A stretch of 64,000 bases of DNA from Chthonomonas calidirosea (GTDB lineage Bacteria > Armatimonadota > Fimbriimonadia > Fimbriimonadales > Fimbriimonadaceae): positions 124,001-188,000 of the forward strand of contig CAMCWC010000002.1 in NCBI GenBank assembly GCA_945882415.1. Direction: 5' to 3'. Every line of letters starts with the position of its first letter. The stretch's first letter is position 1. The notes under the pieces were generated by a model that worked only from the letters and a program-made list of their open reading frames with translations, made no database searches and was not told where the DNA came from. The translations under genes and the position numbers were made by a program. Shown here piece by piece: positions 16,311 through 24,503 of the stretch.

Positions 16311-17504
16311 TCAGCCCACGATTTTTCGGAAGGCATGCTTACCAACTTTCAAAACGCGCCCTAAAACCTGGTCTCGTTCCATTCGAAGGTCGGTCACTTT
16401 CTCGCCATCCAGGGCGATCGCTCCCGCCTTCACCAGGTCCTTAACCGCCCCGTTACTCTTCGCTAGTCCCAGTTCGACAATCAGCGCCGGAATCGACACG
16501 AAGCCGTCCGCGACAGCCGCATCGGGCAGGGTCACTTCCTCCGCCTCGACCGGTTGCTGCCGCTTGCTAAACGTGTCAACAAAGTACTGTTCAGCCTCGG
16601 CTCCTGCTTCCTCGCCGTGATAAAGAGCTACGATTTCTCGCGCCAGTCGAACCTTCGCGTTGCGCGGATTCTGTCCTTCGGCCGTTAACTCAGCCACTTC
16701 CGAGAGCGGAACGTCGGTGCAAAGCTCAAACCAGTTGCCGATCAAGTCGTCCGGAATCGACATCGTCTTGCCGAACATATCGTTCGGCGTATCCGAGATC
16801 GAAACGTAGTTTCCGATCGATTGCGACATCTTCTCTTTGCCGTCGGTGCCAACGAGCAGAGGGCAGGTCATGACAACCTGCGGCGCCTTGCCGTACTGCT
16901 CCATCAAGTTCCGGCCAACTAGGTTATTGAAAAGTTGATCGTTCCCGCCGAGCTCAATGTCGGCATCAATTTCTACGGAATCCATGCCCTGACAAAGGGG
17001 ATACAAAATCTCGTGCATCGAGATCGGTCGTTGCTCAGCCAAGCGCTTGGTGAAGTCATCGCGCTCAAGAATTCGCGCGACGGTGTACTTAGACGACAAC
17101 CGAATGACATCCGCAAAGGTCATCTTTCCGAGCCAGTCTTCGTTGAAGAAAAGTTGGGTTTTCTCGGGAATCAGGATCTTGTACAGCTTTTCCTGAATCG
17201 CCTCGAAGTACTCCATCACCTCTTCTCGGGTGAGTTGGCGACGGGTTTTACTCTTGCCCGTCGGGTCGCCAATCTGAGCCGTAAAATTCCCGACGATGAT
17301 GCAGCCGGTATGACCGAGTCGCTGGAAATCTCGAATCTTGCGAAGGACGACGGCCCAGCCAAGGGTGATATCTTTTGCCGTCGGGTCTAGGCCCAACTTA
17401 ACGCGAAGCGGGCGGCCGAGCGAGAGTTTCTTGCGAAGGTCCTCTTCGCTCACAATCGCGCTCGTACCGCGCCGCAAAATCGCAATCTGCTCGTCCACCG
17501 TCAT
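16311..17504 (-). CDS. tyrS: tyrosyl-tRNA synthetase
   Basis: A 397-aa class I synthetase that charges tRNA-Tyr. Residues about 39-52 carry the Rossmann start LDPTAKDITLGWAVVL; the usual HIGH-like IHLGH is read here as ITLGW. The second signature is KMSQS (for KMSKS) near residue 230 in GKEKMSQSIGN. A C-terminal S4-like RNA-binding domain (ELGLAKSNGAVKDLVKAGAIALDGEKV) closes the protein. Length is normal for the family. It heads a tyrS-tRNA-Tyr-tRNA-Thr unit. TAAACT lies 9 nt before the ATG; no T-box or long leader fits in the short upstream gap. Confidence 0.95.
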   Translation of the reverse strand: MTVDEQIAILRRGTSAIVSEEDLRKKLSLGRPLRVKLGLDPTAKDITLGWAVVLRKIRDFQRLGHTGCIIVGNFTAQIGDPTGKSKTRRQLTREEVMEYFEAIQEKLYKILIPEKTQLFFNEDWLGKMTFADVIRLSSKYTVARILERDDFTKRLAEQRPISMHEILYPLCQGMDSVEIDADIELGGNDQLFNNLVGRNLMEQYGKAPQVVMTCPLLVGTDGKEKMSQSIGNYVSISDTPNDMFGKTMSIPDDLIGNWFELCTDVPLSEVAELTAEGQNPRNAKVRLAREIVALYHGEEAGAEAEQYFVDTFSKRQQPVEAEEVTLPDAAVADGFVSIPALIVELGLAKSNGAVKDLVKAGAIALDGEKVTDLRMERDQVLGRVLKVGKHAFRKIVG

Positions 17505-17513
17505 GAGCCGAGA

Positions 17514-17519
17514 AGTTTA
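17514..17519 (-). promoter_or_regulatory. -10-like box TAAACT before tyrS
   Basis: On the minus strand TAAACT is followed by 9 nt and the tyrS ATG at 17504, predicting a very short or absent 5' leader. A -35 consensus is not seen. Confidence 0.35.
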
Positions 17520-17533
17520 CTTGGCAAGGCCGC

Positions 17534-17695
17534 TCAGACACGCCGGCGGCCAGTCAGAAGGGAAACCACAAAGAGGATTAGGAACACGAAGAACAGGATC
17601 TGCGCGATGCCAGAAGCACCCGCGGCCAGCCCACCAAACCCGAGCACGCCCGCGATGAGGGCAATGACGAAGAAAACAACCGCGTAGTACAGCAC
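17534..17695 (-). CDS. DUF1328 (YtjA-like) small membrane protein, copy 1
   Basis: A 53-aa protein starting at GTG 17695: [21 protein letters not shown]...[25 protein letters not shown]. Two hydrophobic helices around a Gly/Ala hairpin and a basic C-terminus match the DUF1328/YtjA family (usually 50-60 aa). AAGGAG overlaps the start region. The function of the family is not established; members are often stress-induced. A second copy lies 52 nt upstream. Confidence 0.8.
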   Translation of the reverse strand: MLYYAVVFFVIALIAGVLGFGGLAAGASGIAQILFFVFLILFVVSLLTGRRRV

Positions 17696-17747
17696 TCCTT
17701 GCAGACTACTTTCTTTTTGCTATGTTCGGCGCAATTTGCCGATATAC

Positions 17748-17918
17748 CTACCGTCTTTGCGGTCCGCGCGGCTTAATCAGCAGAGAGCCGACGGCAAGGC
17801 AAACGAATAGGACGAAAAGGCCCTGCGCGAGCGCGGTTGCACTTCCGGCAATGCCGAGAAAGCCGAAGGCCGCCGCGACCAACGCCAAGATAAGGAAAAT
17901 CACCGCATTGTAAAGCAT
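17748..17918 (-). CDS. DUF1328 (YtjA-like) small membrane protein, copy 2
   Basis: A 56-aa protein starting at ATG 17918: MLYNAVIFLILALVAAAFGFLGIAGSA...LAQGLFVLFVCLAVGSLLIKPRGPQRR. It has the same two-helix layout and basic tail as the downstream copy and is clearly paralogous, so the pair arose by tandem duplication. It lies between the tyrS-side gene and the glycosyltransferase operon, whose stop is at 17944. Confidence 0.75.
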   Translation of the reverse strand: MLYNAVIFLILALVAAAFGFLGIAGSATALAQGLFVLFVCLAVGSLLIKPRGPQRR

Positions 17919-17943
17919 GTTAGTTTGAATTTACGCCTTGAAG

Positions 17944-19158
17944 TTAGGCGTTATTGCTACCGGGACGGCTATTTTCTGCAGCTCCCAGCAAGAAGGATTC
18001 CAGAGCTCGAGCGGCGTTGCCCGTCCCCCAATTCTCTACTACGTAGGTTCGTGCCGAGGCACCTAGGAGGTCCCTTTTTTCCGGGTTGTCCAACAACTCT
18101 TCGAGAGCTTTTGCGAGCGCGGCCGGGCTCGGATCGGAAAGGATGCCGTTAATGCCGTTCTTGACCGTCTCGCGAACACCGCCCTCGGCGACCGCCACCA
18201 CCGGAAGCCCGCACGCGTTCGCTTCCAGAGGGACAAGGCCGAAAGGCTCCAAGCGGCTGGTGTAAATGAGGGCTCCGGCGGTTTGCAGATGCCGCTCAAC
18301 TTCCGCGTCGGGAAGCATTCGCTCAAGCTGGAAGTCAACTTTGAGGGATTTCGCCAAAGGAATCAGTTCGGCAAGATAAATCTCGTCGACCATGTTCGCG
18401 CTCCAAACCAACTTCGGTCGCGGCTCTCGCATCGCACCGATCGCGAGAATGGCCTCACGAACCCCCTTCATCGGGCCACAGGTGCCAAGACCGAAGACAT
18501 ATCGTTCTCGCGGTTTCGGCGCGTACCGGAAGTGGTCAACGTCGATTCCGAGGTAGCAAACGCTTGCTGAAATCCCGAACGCCCGAAGAATAGCCTCGCG
18601 GCTGAAGTAAGAATTGCAAAGCACGAGATCGTAGGAACGGATGCTCTCCAACTCTTCCCAGGCTAACTTTCGGTACTGCGGCCAGTAGACGGCATCTTTA
18701 ATCTTTGCCTTCAAACTCGCGCCCGGCCCGGGCGGCAATAGGGGCAGCTTCGGCATCGGCTCATAAAGCGCCCGAAATGGGTCCTGCAGATAGACCACCT
18801 TCGGCATTCGATGAACGTAGCGGCCGATGAACGGGGTGTTGAAGTGCAGAGAGTTGTTTGCAAACAGGAGATCGCAGCCCGAAGCGTCGATCATCGGACC
18901 GACCTTCGCGGCGTGCGCCTTGAACTCCTTCATCATCCGCGGGAAACGAGTGAGCGCACTCTTCAGGTCGGGCCGCTCCTCGAATCCCTGCGGAACCACG
19001 TGGACCGGCCCGAACTGAGAGAGGTCCAAGTCGTCTTTCGGCAACGCTGGCTGCCAAATCTCAACATGGTGTCCAAGCTCAACGAGCCCTTTGAGGTGAT
19101 CGAACAAGGCACGCTTCGCGCCGCCGAACGGCAGATAGTGCCAAACGGCGATCTTCAT
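17944..19158 (-). CDS. glycosyltransferase family 4
   Basis: A 404-aa GT-B enzyme. The start MKIAVWHYLPFGGAKRALFDHLKGLVELGHHVE is typical, with the glycine-rich loop near the N-terminus. The C-terminal nucleotide-sugar site is visible: YTSRLEPFGLVPLEANACGLPVVAVAEGGVRETVKNGINGIL, with the E-x7-E motif (EPFGLVPLE). It transfers a sugar from an NDP-sugar to a glycan or lipid; acceptor unknown. The ATG at 19158 overlaps the upstream gene's stop by 4 nt (ATGA), so translation is coupled. Confidence 0.9.
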   Translation of the reverse strand: MKIAVWHYLPFGGAKRALFDHLKGLVELGHHVEIWQPALPKDDLDLSQFGPVHVVPQGFEERPDLKSALTRFPRMMKEFKAHAAKVGPMIDASGCDLLFANNSLHFNTPFIGRYVHRMPKVVYLQDPFRALYEPMPKLPLLPPGPGASLKAKIKDAVYWPQYRKLAWEELESIRSYDLVLCNSYFSREAILRAFGISASVCYLGIDVDHFRYAPKPRERYVFGLGTCGPMKGVREAILAIGAMREPRPKLVWSANMVDEIYLAELIPLAKSLKVDFQLERMLPDAEVERHLQTAGALIYTSRLEPFGLVPLEANACGLPVVAVAEGGVRETVKNGINGILSDPSPAALAKALEELLDNPEKRDLLGASARTYVVENWGTGNAARALESFLLGAAENSRPGSNNA

Positions 19159-20072
19159 ACGCCAAACCACTCGGCGACGGTTTTCTCTTCCATCGTCTCC
19201 ACGTTCACGAGCCGCGCATCCCGCATCGCGTGCTGGCGCTCTTTGAGCGTGGAGAGGGCAGTGAAATTGAAGTCCTTATCGCGACTGTCTCGATATCGCA
19301 CCTCGACCCAACTTTCCTTGGCAGTTCGAATCGGCAGATCGCCGCGGACGTCTTGCCGCACAAAGAAGGCGTTGTGCCACCCAGCAGTGCCGACCAGGTC
19401 ATAGCCCTTCTTCTTTCCGAGGTACTCCATCGCCGCGAGCGAACCGCCGAAACAGAGCCCGGTGAAATGGTTCTTGAAGCGCGAGAAGTTTGAAGAATAG
19501 GCTGGTGTGAGCGGCAAGTCTGGACCGAAATGACTCTGGTACTCGACCACCAGAATTCTCGGCGAAACAACGTCAATCGCTTCCCAGACCCAGTAGTCCA
19601 TGCCGTCGATATCCACCGACATCAGGCCAATGTCCCCCGCGACCGGCTTTAGGAGCTCGTTGATGTTCTCCCGCGTGATCATCGCTTGCTTAAAGTCGAT
19701 CGTATGGCGAATATGGAGTAGCCGCTCGGCAAAGAACTGCGCCGGAGATGGGTCCATATCGAGGATGTAGCCACGCCAGTTGTCCTTCTGAAGCAAAAAC
19801 CGCGTGTTGCTCTCGTCATAGTTGTCGGTACCGAACTCGACAAACAGGTCGTTCTCGATGGGCACGTGGCGGATAAGGTGCTGGATAACGCCGTCTTCCC
19901 CGGCCTGGGAGAACGCGCGGAAGGCGACTTCTTTCAACGGAGTGTCGGCTGGATAGGCTTGCCGAGACATTTGAACTCCGGCGAGGAATCTGGCTTCCTC
20001 TCTCGCCATCGCAATTTCGTTTTTGATCTCTCGGCTAAAAAAGGTTCGTGCCTGTCTGAGTAAGTTCCGCAT
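19155..20072 (-). CDS. FkbM-like methyltransferase-fold protein
   Basis: A 305-aa protein. ATG at 20072 is chosen because it overlaps the upstream stop as TAATG. The core shows a SAM-binding-like start VEFGTDNYDESNTRFLL, followed by WRGYILDMDPSPAQFF, GLMSVDIDGMDYWVWEA and LVVEYQSHFGP, the strand order of FkbM-type methyltransferases. The N-terminus (RQARTFFSREIKNEIAMAREEARFLA) is a helical extension. It could O-methylate the glycan assembled by the GT4 partner; some FkbM-like proteins have no shown activity. Confidence 0.65.
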   Translation of the reverse strand: MRNLLRQARTFFSREIKNEIAMAREEARFLAGVQMSRQAYPADTPLKEVAFRAFSQAGEDGVIQHLIRHVPIENDLFVEFGTDNYDESNTRFLLQKDNWRGYILDMDPSPAQFFAERLLHIRHTIDFKQAMITRENINELLKPVAGDIGLMSVDIDGMDYWVWEAIDVVSPRILVVEYQSHFGPDLPLTPAYSSNFSRFKNHFTGLCFGGSLAAMEYLGKKKGYDLVGTAGWHNAFFVRQDVRGDLPIRTAKESWVEVRYRDSRDKDFNFTALSTLKERQHAMRDARLVNVETMEEKTVAEWFGV

Positions 20073-21985
20073 TACTTCACCGTCACCGTTGTCGGCGTCA
20101 CCAAAACTTCGTGAGGCTTGCCGTCCCAAAACACATTTCGCAACTTCACCGACTGCCAGCCTTTCGGAAGGCTAGGCGTTATCGAAAGCGTCGCGCCAGA
20201 GTTTAGCCGGGTGACGTAGCCTGGCTTTCGGCCGAACCCAGATGTCGGCTTTGTATCCACCCGAATTCCCACAAATCCGTAAAGAACCGTCTGCAGCGAG
20301 CCTCCCGCGCCGGTCAGGAAGTAGTTCTTTTCGCTCGCTCTCTTTTCGCTGAAGAGCCCAAGCGGGTTATCCGTAAACGGAACCACGCCGTTCTTCCAAA
20401 ACTCGTACGCCTGATCCGGCTCTCCCAGTCGTGCCGCAATCGTCGCGTGGACGGAGTCCGTCATTGCCGGACCGTTCTCCGTGACTTTCCCAGAGAATCG
20501 ATCGAGCATCACTTTCGCCTGCTTCTCGGCAGGTTCGTACTGGAGCGGGTAGATCGCAAGAACGGCCGCGGCCTGCTTATAGCCCCGAAGTGGGTCGCCA
20601 TCGTAGGTTAGGAACGACGTTTCGTCTTGCGGCAGTTTGTACTTTGCGCCGGTAAATCGCTGAGCTAGGACGTTCGTGTACAGGTCGTTATCGCCCGTGT
20701 GAAACTCGTCGGGAGACATCGTCTCCTTGATCTCCGAACCGTTTGGACCAGGCTGGGACCGGGCCAAGAAGAACGCCGCTGCGCCAACCTTGATTGACTT
20801 GAATTCTTGATCGCTAACAATGCCGAGCCGGTTGGCGAGCTCAAGGCCAAACGCAACGCTGCCGGTGATGTGGTCTTCGAACTTGCTCGGACCTGGCACA
20901 GTTTCTCGACCCGACACGCTGGATTCCCATGCGAACTTCAGACCGTTCTCGGTCGCGAAGGCTGACGAAACTTTGCCGGAGGCCGTTGGTTTTCCGGCTT
21001 TCAACCAAGCCTGATAGTTCTTCGCCGCTTGACCAGCCGTATCCAAGCGGTACTTGGCAAGGGCTCTTGCCCGTGCTGGGTCCATGAGCGCCACCGCCGG
21101 AAGCATCCAAATGTCGGAATCCCAAAAGACGTGCCCGTTGTAAGTTGTCGAGCTCAGCCCCATCGGCCCGGTATGGCCAGATCGGGTGATTCCCATGTTC
21201 AGGTAGGTCACCAGCCGGTCCACGGTTTCCTGGTCCTCTTTCGGCCCATCAATCTCAACGCTGAACGTCGGCTTTGCAAACCCTTTTTGCGCGGATTCGA
21301 TTTTAATGGACCGCTCGAACTTGGCTGGCGCGCCCTTCTTGGCAATCGCCGTCCGTTCCACCGCGCCGGTGACTCGCCTCGAAACGCCGGTACTTTCTGC
21401 CCCGACGATCAACTCTTCCATCTGAACAAACAGCCGCGGATCGTTTTGGGAGACGAGAACGGCGTACGAACTTCCATCCGAACCGGGCCCTTCAATCCCA
21501 ATTCCCTCCGTTCTCGAGACAACGATCAAGTCTTTATCCGATGCGTTCGAGACTTCCATGATCTCTTTCAGGGCATCGGGCTCCGAGACGTGGGTGATCT
21601 TTACCGAGGCTTCGCCCAGCTTCCAAGTCGTGGTCAGGGTCCAGGTTTTAGGGTCGAAGGTCTGGCTTACGTCCGATACGTTTGCGGCGTCCACCACCGT
21701 CTCGCCAAGCTTGAGTGTTTGCTTGAAAGGATTGGGTAAGGCAAGGATCTTTTCTTCGCCGCTGGGCTGATAGCCTTGGAAGTGGAAGAAAGGCTGGTCG
21801 GTAACGATGCCCAAGGGACCAACTCGGGTGCCAACAAAAGCGTTCGCGATCCATCCGGCCGTCGCGCTCGGGTCCGATGTGCGCTGCGCGACACCGTTTG
21901 TCTCCGGTGCCGAGGTCTCCGTCTTTGGGCCGCCGCAACCGAGTGCCGCCACCAGAAGTGCAAGGCCGAGATACCGCTTTTGCAT
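20072..21985 (-). CDS. GH65-like glycoside hydrolase, predicted lipoprotein
   Basis: A 637-aa exported protein. The ATG at 21985 begins a lipoprotein signal (MQKRYLGLALLVAALGCGG; lipobox LAALGC). The body matches GH65 (acid trehalase/PGGHG-like): an N-terminal super-sandwich domain, then the (alpha/alpha)6 barrel with HVFWDSDIWMLPAVALMDPARA, FAWESSVSGRE and EDHITGSVAFGLEL. The Glu of the FEDHITG stretch is a candidate general acid. Substrate (alpha-glucoside) is not predictable. It is the first gene of a coupled operon with a FkbM-like protein and GT4, an unusual combination of a surface hydrolase with glycan-building enzymes. Confidence 0.82.
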   Translation of the reverse strand: MQKRYLGLALLVAALGCGGPKTETSAPETNGVAQRTSDPSATAGWIANAFVGTRVGPLGIVTDQPFFHFQGYQPSGEEKILALPNPFKQTLKLGETVVDAANVSDVSQTFDPKTWTLTTTWKLGEASVKITHVSEPDALKEIMEVSNASDKDLIVVSRTEGIGIEGPGSDGSSYAVLVSQNDPRLFVQMEELIVGAESTGVSRRVTGAVERTAIAKKGAPAKFERSIKIESAQKGFAKPTFSVEIDGPKEDQETVDRLVTYLNMGITRSGHTGPMGLSSTTYNGHVFWDSDIWMLPAVALMDPARARALAKYRLDTAGQAAKNYQAWLKAGKPTASGKVSSAFATENGLKFAWESSVSGRETVPGPSKFEDHITGSVAFGLELANRLGIVSDQEFKSIKVGAAAFFLARSQPGPNGSEIKETMSPDEFHTGDNDLYTNVLAQRFTGAKYKLPQDETSFLTYDGDPLRGYKQAAAVLAIYPLQYEPAEKQAKVMLDRFSGKVTENGPAMTDSVHATIAARLGEPDQAYEFWKNGVVPFTDNPLGLFSEKRASEKNYFLTGAGGSLQTVLYGFVGIRVDTKPTSGFGRKPGYVTRLNSGATLSITPSLPKGWQSVKLRNVFWDGKPHEVLVTPTTVTVK

Positions 21986-21994
21986 CGCAACCTG

Positions 21995-22001
21995 TATGAT
22001 A
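21995..22001. promoter_or_regulatory. shared bidirectional -10 element
   Basis: TATGATA reads TATGAT on the plus strand and TATCAT on the minus strand. It is exactly 10 nt from the ATG of the plus-strand transporter (22011) and 10 nt from the ATG of the minus-strand lipoprotein (21985). Only 25 nt separate the two starts, so one element must serve both genes if both starts are right. Confidence 0.45.
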
Positions 22002-22010
22002 GCCCTGCCG

Positions 22011-23567
22011 ATGGCCGAAATCGAATCTGGCACCCCATCCACCAGCGCACCAAATCCTTGGGGGTTTGTCCCGAGCCTGTACTTTTTACAGGGGTTGCCC
22101 GTCGTCATTGTTCAGACCCTCAGCGTGACTCTCTACAAATCAATGGGGGTGCCGAACGATCAGATTGGGCTCTGGACGAGCTTGATTGCTTGGCCATGGA
22201 CGGTGAAGATGCTCTGGGGGCCACTGGTAGACAACACTTCCACAAAGCGTGCTTGGATCATTGGAATGCAAGCGCTCATCATGGCCGCGCTCGGTCTGGT
22301 TTCATTTGCCGTACCGACCCCGGCGTTTGTGCCGCTAACCCTCGCCGGCTTCTTCCTGATCGCTTTCCTCAGCGCTACCCACGACATTGCCGCCGATGGC
22401 TTCTACTTGCTCTCGCTTCGTGAAGACTTGCAAGCCTTCTTTGTCGGTGTGCGCTCAGCATTCTTTCGTCTAGCCATGATTTTCGGTCCGGGCGTCTTGG
22501 TGATCATCGCCGGGCGGATTGCTGATCCAAAGACGGCCAGCCGCGCCCAGGTTGCCACGGGCTGGCAGATCGCGCTCTTGATCGGCACTGCAATTTACGC
22601 ACTCGGCTGGCTCTGGCACATGAAAGCACTGCCGCGCCCAGACGGCGACACGCCCCGGGATCGATTCAATCTTGCCACCGTGGCCCTTCGGTTTGGACAG
22701 GTGCTGCTGATGCTGCTGGCTCTGCTCGTAACAATCCAGTTCCTCGTGCTGGCCTTCAACTTTGCCTTAACTCGACCAATAGATTCGGTCTTCTGGATGG
22801 CGACGGGCGCCGACAACTCGCAGAACTCGTGGCAAATCCCAGTCGGTTTGGTCCTAGTCATTCTCGGCGGACTCTCCACCCGAAACATGTTTGCGAACAT
22901 CGGAATGGGTCCCGCGGCGAAGGAGTACTTTGGTCAAAACAGAATCCTCGCTGTGCTCGCCTTTATCTTGTTCTATCGATTTGGCGAAAGCATGATCGGG
23001 AAAATGAGCATCCCCTTTCTGCTCGACCCAATCGAAAAAGGTGGACTTGGCGTGAGCACGGAAATGAATGGCTTGCTCACCGGCACCATCGGCGTCATTG
23101 CCCTGACGGCAGGTGGCATTCTCGGCGGCACGGTGATCTCCAGGTTCGGCATCAAGAAAAGCATCTGGCCGATGGTGCTATCGCTCAACTTGCCAAATCT
23201 GCTGTACGTTTGGGCGGCATTCACGAAGCCCGGAATAGCGGGCGTTGGAGCCGTGATCGCATTTGACCAGTTCGGATACGGCTTCGGCTTCAGCGCCTAC
23301 ATGGTCTATCTGATGTTCATCTCGCAGGGATCGAACTTCAAAACGTCGCACTACGCGATCTCAACCGGCTTGATGGCGCTTGGGGCGATGCTCGCCGGAA
23401 TCATGAGTGGCTATCTCCAAACCGCGCTCGCGGCGCAGAATCCGAGCATGGGCTACGCCTGGTTCTTTGTCGCCGTATGCCTCTTCACGATTCCCGGAAT
23501 GCTTACGCTCTTCTTCATCCCGATGGACAAAGAAGATCTGAAGGTCGCTCCGGTCGAGTTGGACTAA
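22011..23567 (+). CDS. AmpG-like MFS permease
   Basis: A 518-aa integral membrane protein starting at ATG 22011 (MAEIESGTPSTSAPNPWGFVPSLYFLQGLPVVIVQTL). The N-terminal region LYFLQGLP...LWTSLIAWPWTVKMLWGPLVDNT resembles AmpG/PAT-family carriers, which take up peptidoglycan fragments (anhydro-muropeptides) or acetyl-CoA. About 12-14 helices are expected. Earlier in-frame ATGs (21807) are rejected since that stretch overlaps the divergent lipoprotein gene. Muropeptide import would fit the DgcA/DgcN-like and NlpC/P60 genes further right, but the substrate is inferred. Confidence 0.8.
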   Translation: MAEIESGTPSTSAPNPWGFVPSLYFLQGLPVVIVQTLSVTLYKSMGVPNDQIGLWTSLIAWPWTVKMLWGPLVDNTSTKRAWIIGMQALIMAALGLVSFAVPTPAFVPLTLAGFFLIAFLSATHDIAADGFYLLSLREDLQAFFVGVRSAFFRLAMIFGPGVLVIIAGRIADPKTASRAQVATGWQIALLIGTAIYALGWLWHMKALPRPDGDTPRDRFNLATVALRFGQVLLMLLALLVTIQFLVLAFNFALTRPIDSVFWMATGADNSQNSWQIPVGLVLVILGGLSTRNMFANIGMGPAAKEYFGQNRILAVLAFILFYRFGESMIGKMSIPFLLDPIEKGGLGVSTEMNGLLTGTIGVIALTAGGILGGTVISRFGIKKSIWPMVLSLNLPNLLYVWAAFTKPGIAGVGAVIAFDQFGYGFGFSAYMVYLMFISQGSNFKTSHYAISTGLMALGAMLAGIMSGYLQTALAAQNPSMGYAWFFVAVCLFTIPGMLTLFFIPMDKEDLKVAPVELD

Positions 23568-23570
23568 CGC

Positions 23571-24167
23571 CTACATTTCGCGACGATATTCGAGCGCGCT
23601 GAGCAGGGTCGCCGCATCGGCGTAATCCAGTTCACCGCCAACTGCCATGCCCTGGGCCAGTCGGGTGACGCGGATGCCAGAGGGTTTGAGCAACCGGGCC
23701 AGATACAGCGCCGTCGCATCGCCTTCGATCGTCGGATTGGTTGCCAGGATCAGTTCGTGAACGGAAGAATCTTGGAGCCGCTGGATGAGCTCGCGAATGC
23801 GCAGCTGCTCGGGGCCGATGCCATCCATCGGGTTCATGAGGCCATGGAGCACGTGATACAGGCCCTTAAATTCGTTGATCCGCTCGATGGCGGCGATGTC
23901 ACGGGCTTCCGCAACTACGCAGATGATGGAACCGTCTCGACGGCCGTCACGGCAAATGTCGCACTCCGGCTGCTCCGAGATGTTCTGACACTTCAAGCAG
24001 AAGCGCAGCTTGACCTTCGCGTCGCGAATGGAATCGGCGAGCCTCTGCGCATCGGCATCCGAGCCCTTCAAAAGGTGAAAGGCCAGGCGTTGTGCGGACT
24101 TAGGTCCGACCCCTGGAAGCTTCTCCAGTTCTGCGATGAGATCGCCCAGGGGCCGAGGAAACAGCAC
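23571..24167 (-). CDS. recR: recombination mediator RecR
   Basis: A 198-aa DNA repair protein that loads RecA at gaps with RecF/RecO. It has the N-terminal HhH region (LEKLPGVGPKSAQRLAFHLL), a C4 zinc finger (CLKCQ...CDIC), a Toprim domain (IICVVAEARDIAAIE...) and the C-terminal Walker-like tail. GTG start 24167 abuts the ybaB stop directly. Classic dnaX-ybaB-recR order. Confidence 0.97.
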   Translation of the reverse strand: MLFPRPLGDLIAELEKLPGVGPKSAQRLAFHLLKGSDADAQRLADSIRDAKVKLRFCLKCQNISEQPECDICRDGRRDGSIICVVAEARDIAAIERINEFKGLYHVLHGLMNPMDGIGPEQLRIRELIQRLQDSSVHELILATNPTIEGDATALYLARLLKPSGIRVTRLAQGMAVGGELDYADAATLLSALEYRREM

Positions 24168-24503
24168 TTAGCCGGAAAGTCCCGGAATATCGGGCACGTT
24201 TGGAAGGATGCCTTGCACCCGGTTGTTACGAAGCTCGGTGGCGATATCGAATCCAGTTCGGACCGCGCCAACGATCAAATCTTCCAACGCTTCAACGTCC
24301 TCTGGATCAACAACGGCGGGATCAAGCTTGATGGTGAGCAGCTGGCCGGTGCCATCAAACAGCGCCTTTACCGGGCCGCGGTCCACGGGGATTCGCTCGT
24401 TGGCAAGCTCGGCTTCAAGGGTCTGAGCCTTAGCCATGGCGTCCTGCATCTGCTTCATCACGCCGCCAAAGCCCTGCGGGCCAAAATTCTTGGGCAGTTT
24501 CAT
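24168..24503 (-). CDS. ybaB: nucleoid-associated YbaB/EbfC protein
   Basis: A 111-aa small DNA-binding protein (MKLPKNFGPQGFGGVMKQMQDAMAKAQTLEAEL...). The helix-rich N-terminus with a Gly/Met-rich start and the central VKALFDGTGQLLTIKLDPAVVDPEDVEALEDLIVGAV match YbaB. Its stop directly precedes recR and its start overlaps the dnaX stop by one base. Confidence 0.93.
   Translation of the reverse strand: MKLPKNFGPQGFGGVMKQMQDAMAKAQTLEAELANERIPVDRGPVKALFDGTGQLLTIKLDPAVVDPEDVEALEDLIVGAVRTGFDIATELRNNRVQGILPNVPDIPGLSG

Noticed and set aside
17505-17533. T-box or attenuator ahead of tyrS
   Set aside because: The gap is only about 29 nt before the next gene; no room for a T-box.
21807-22010. upstream in-frame starts of the AmpG-like gene
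   Set aside because: They lie inside the divergent lipoprotein gene; the ATG at 22011 gives the family-like N-terminus.
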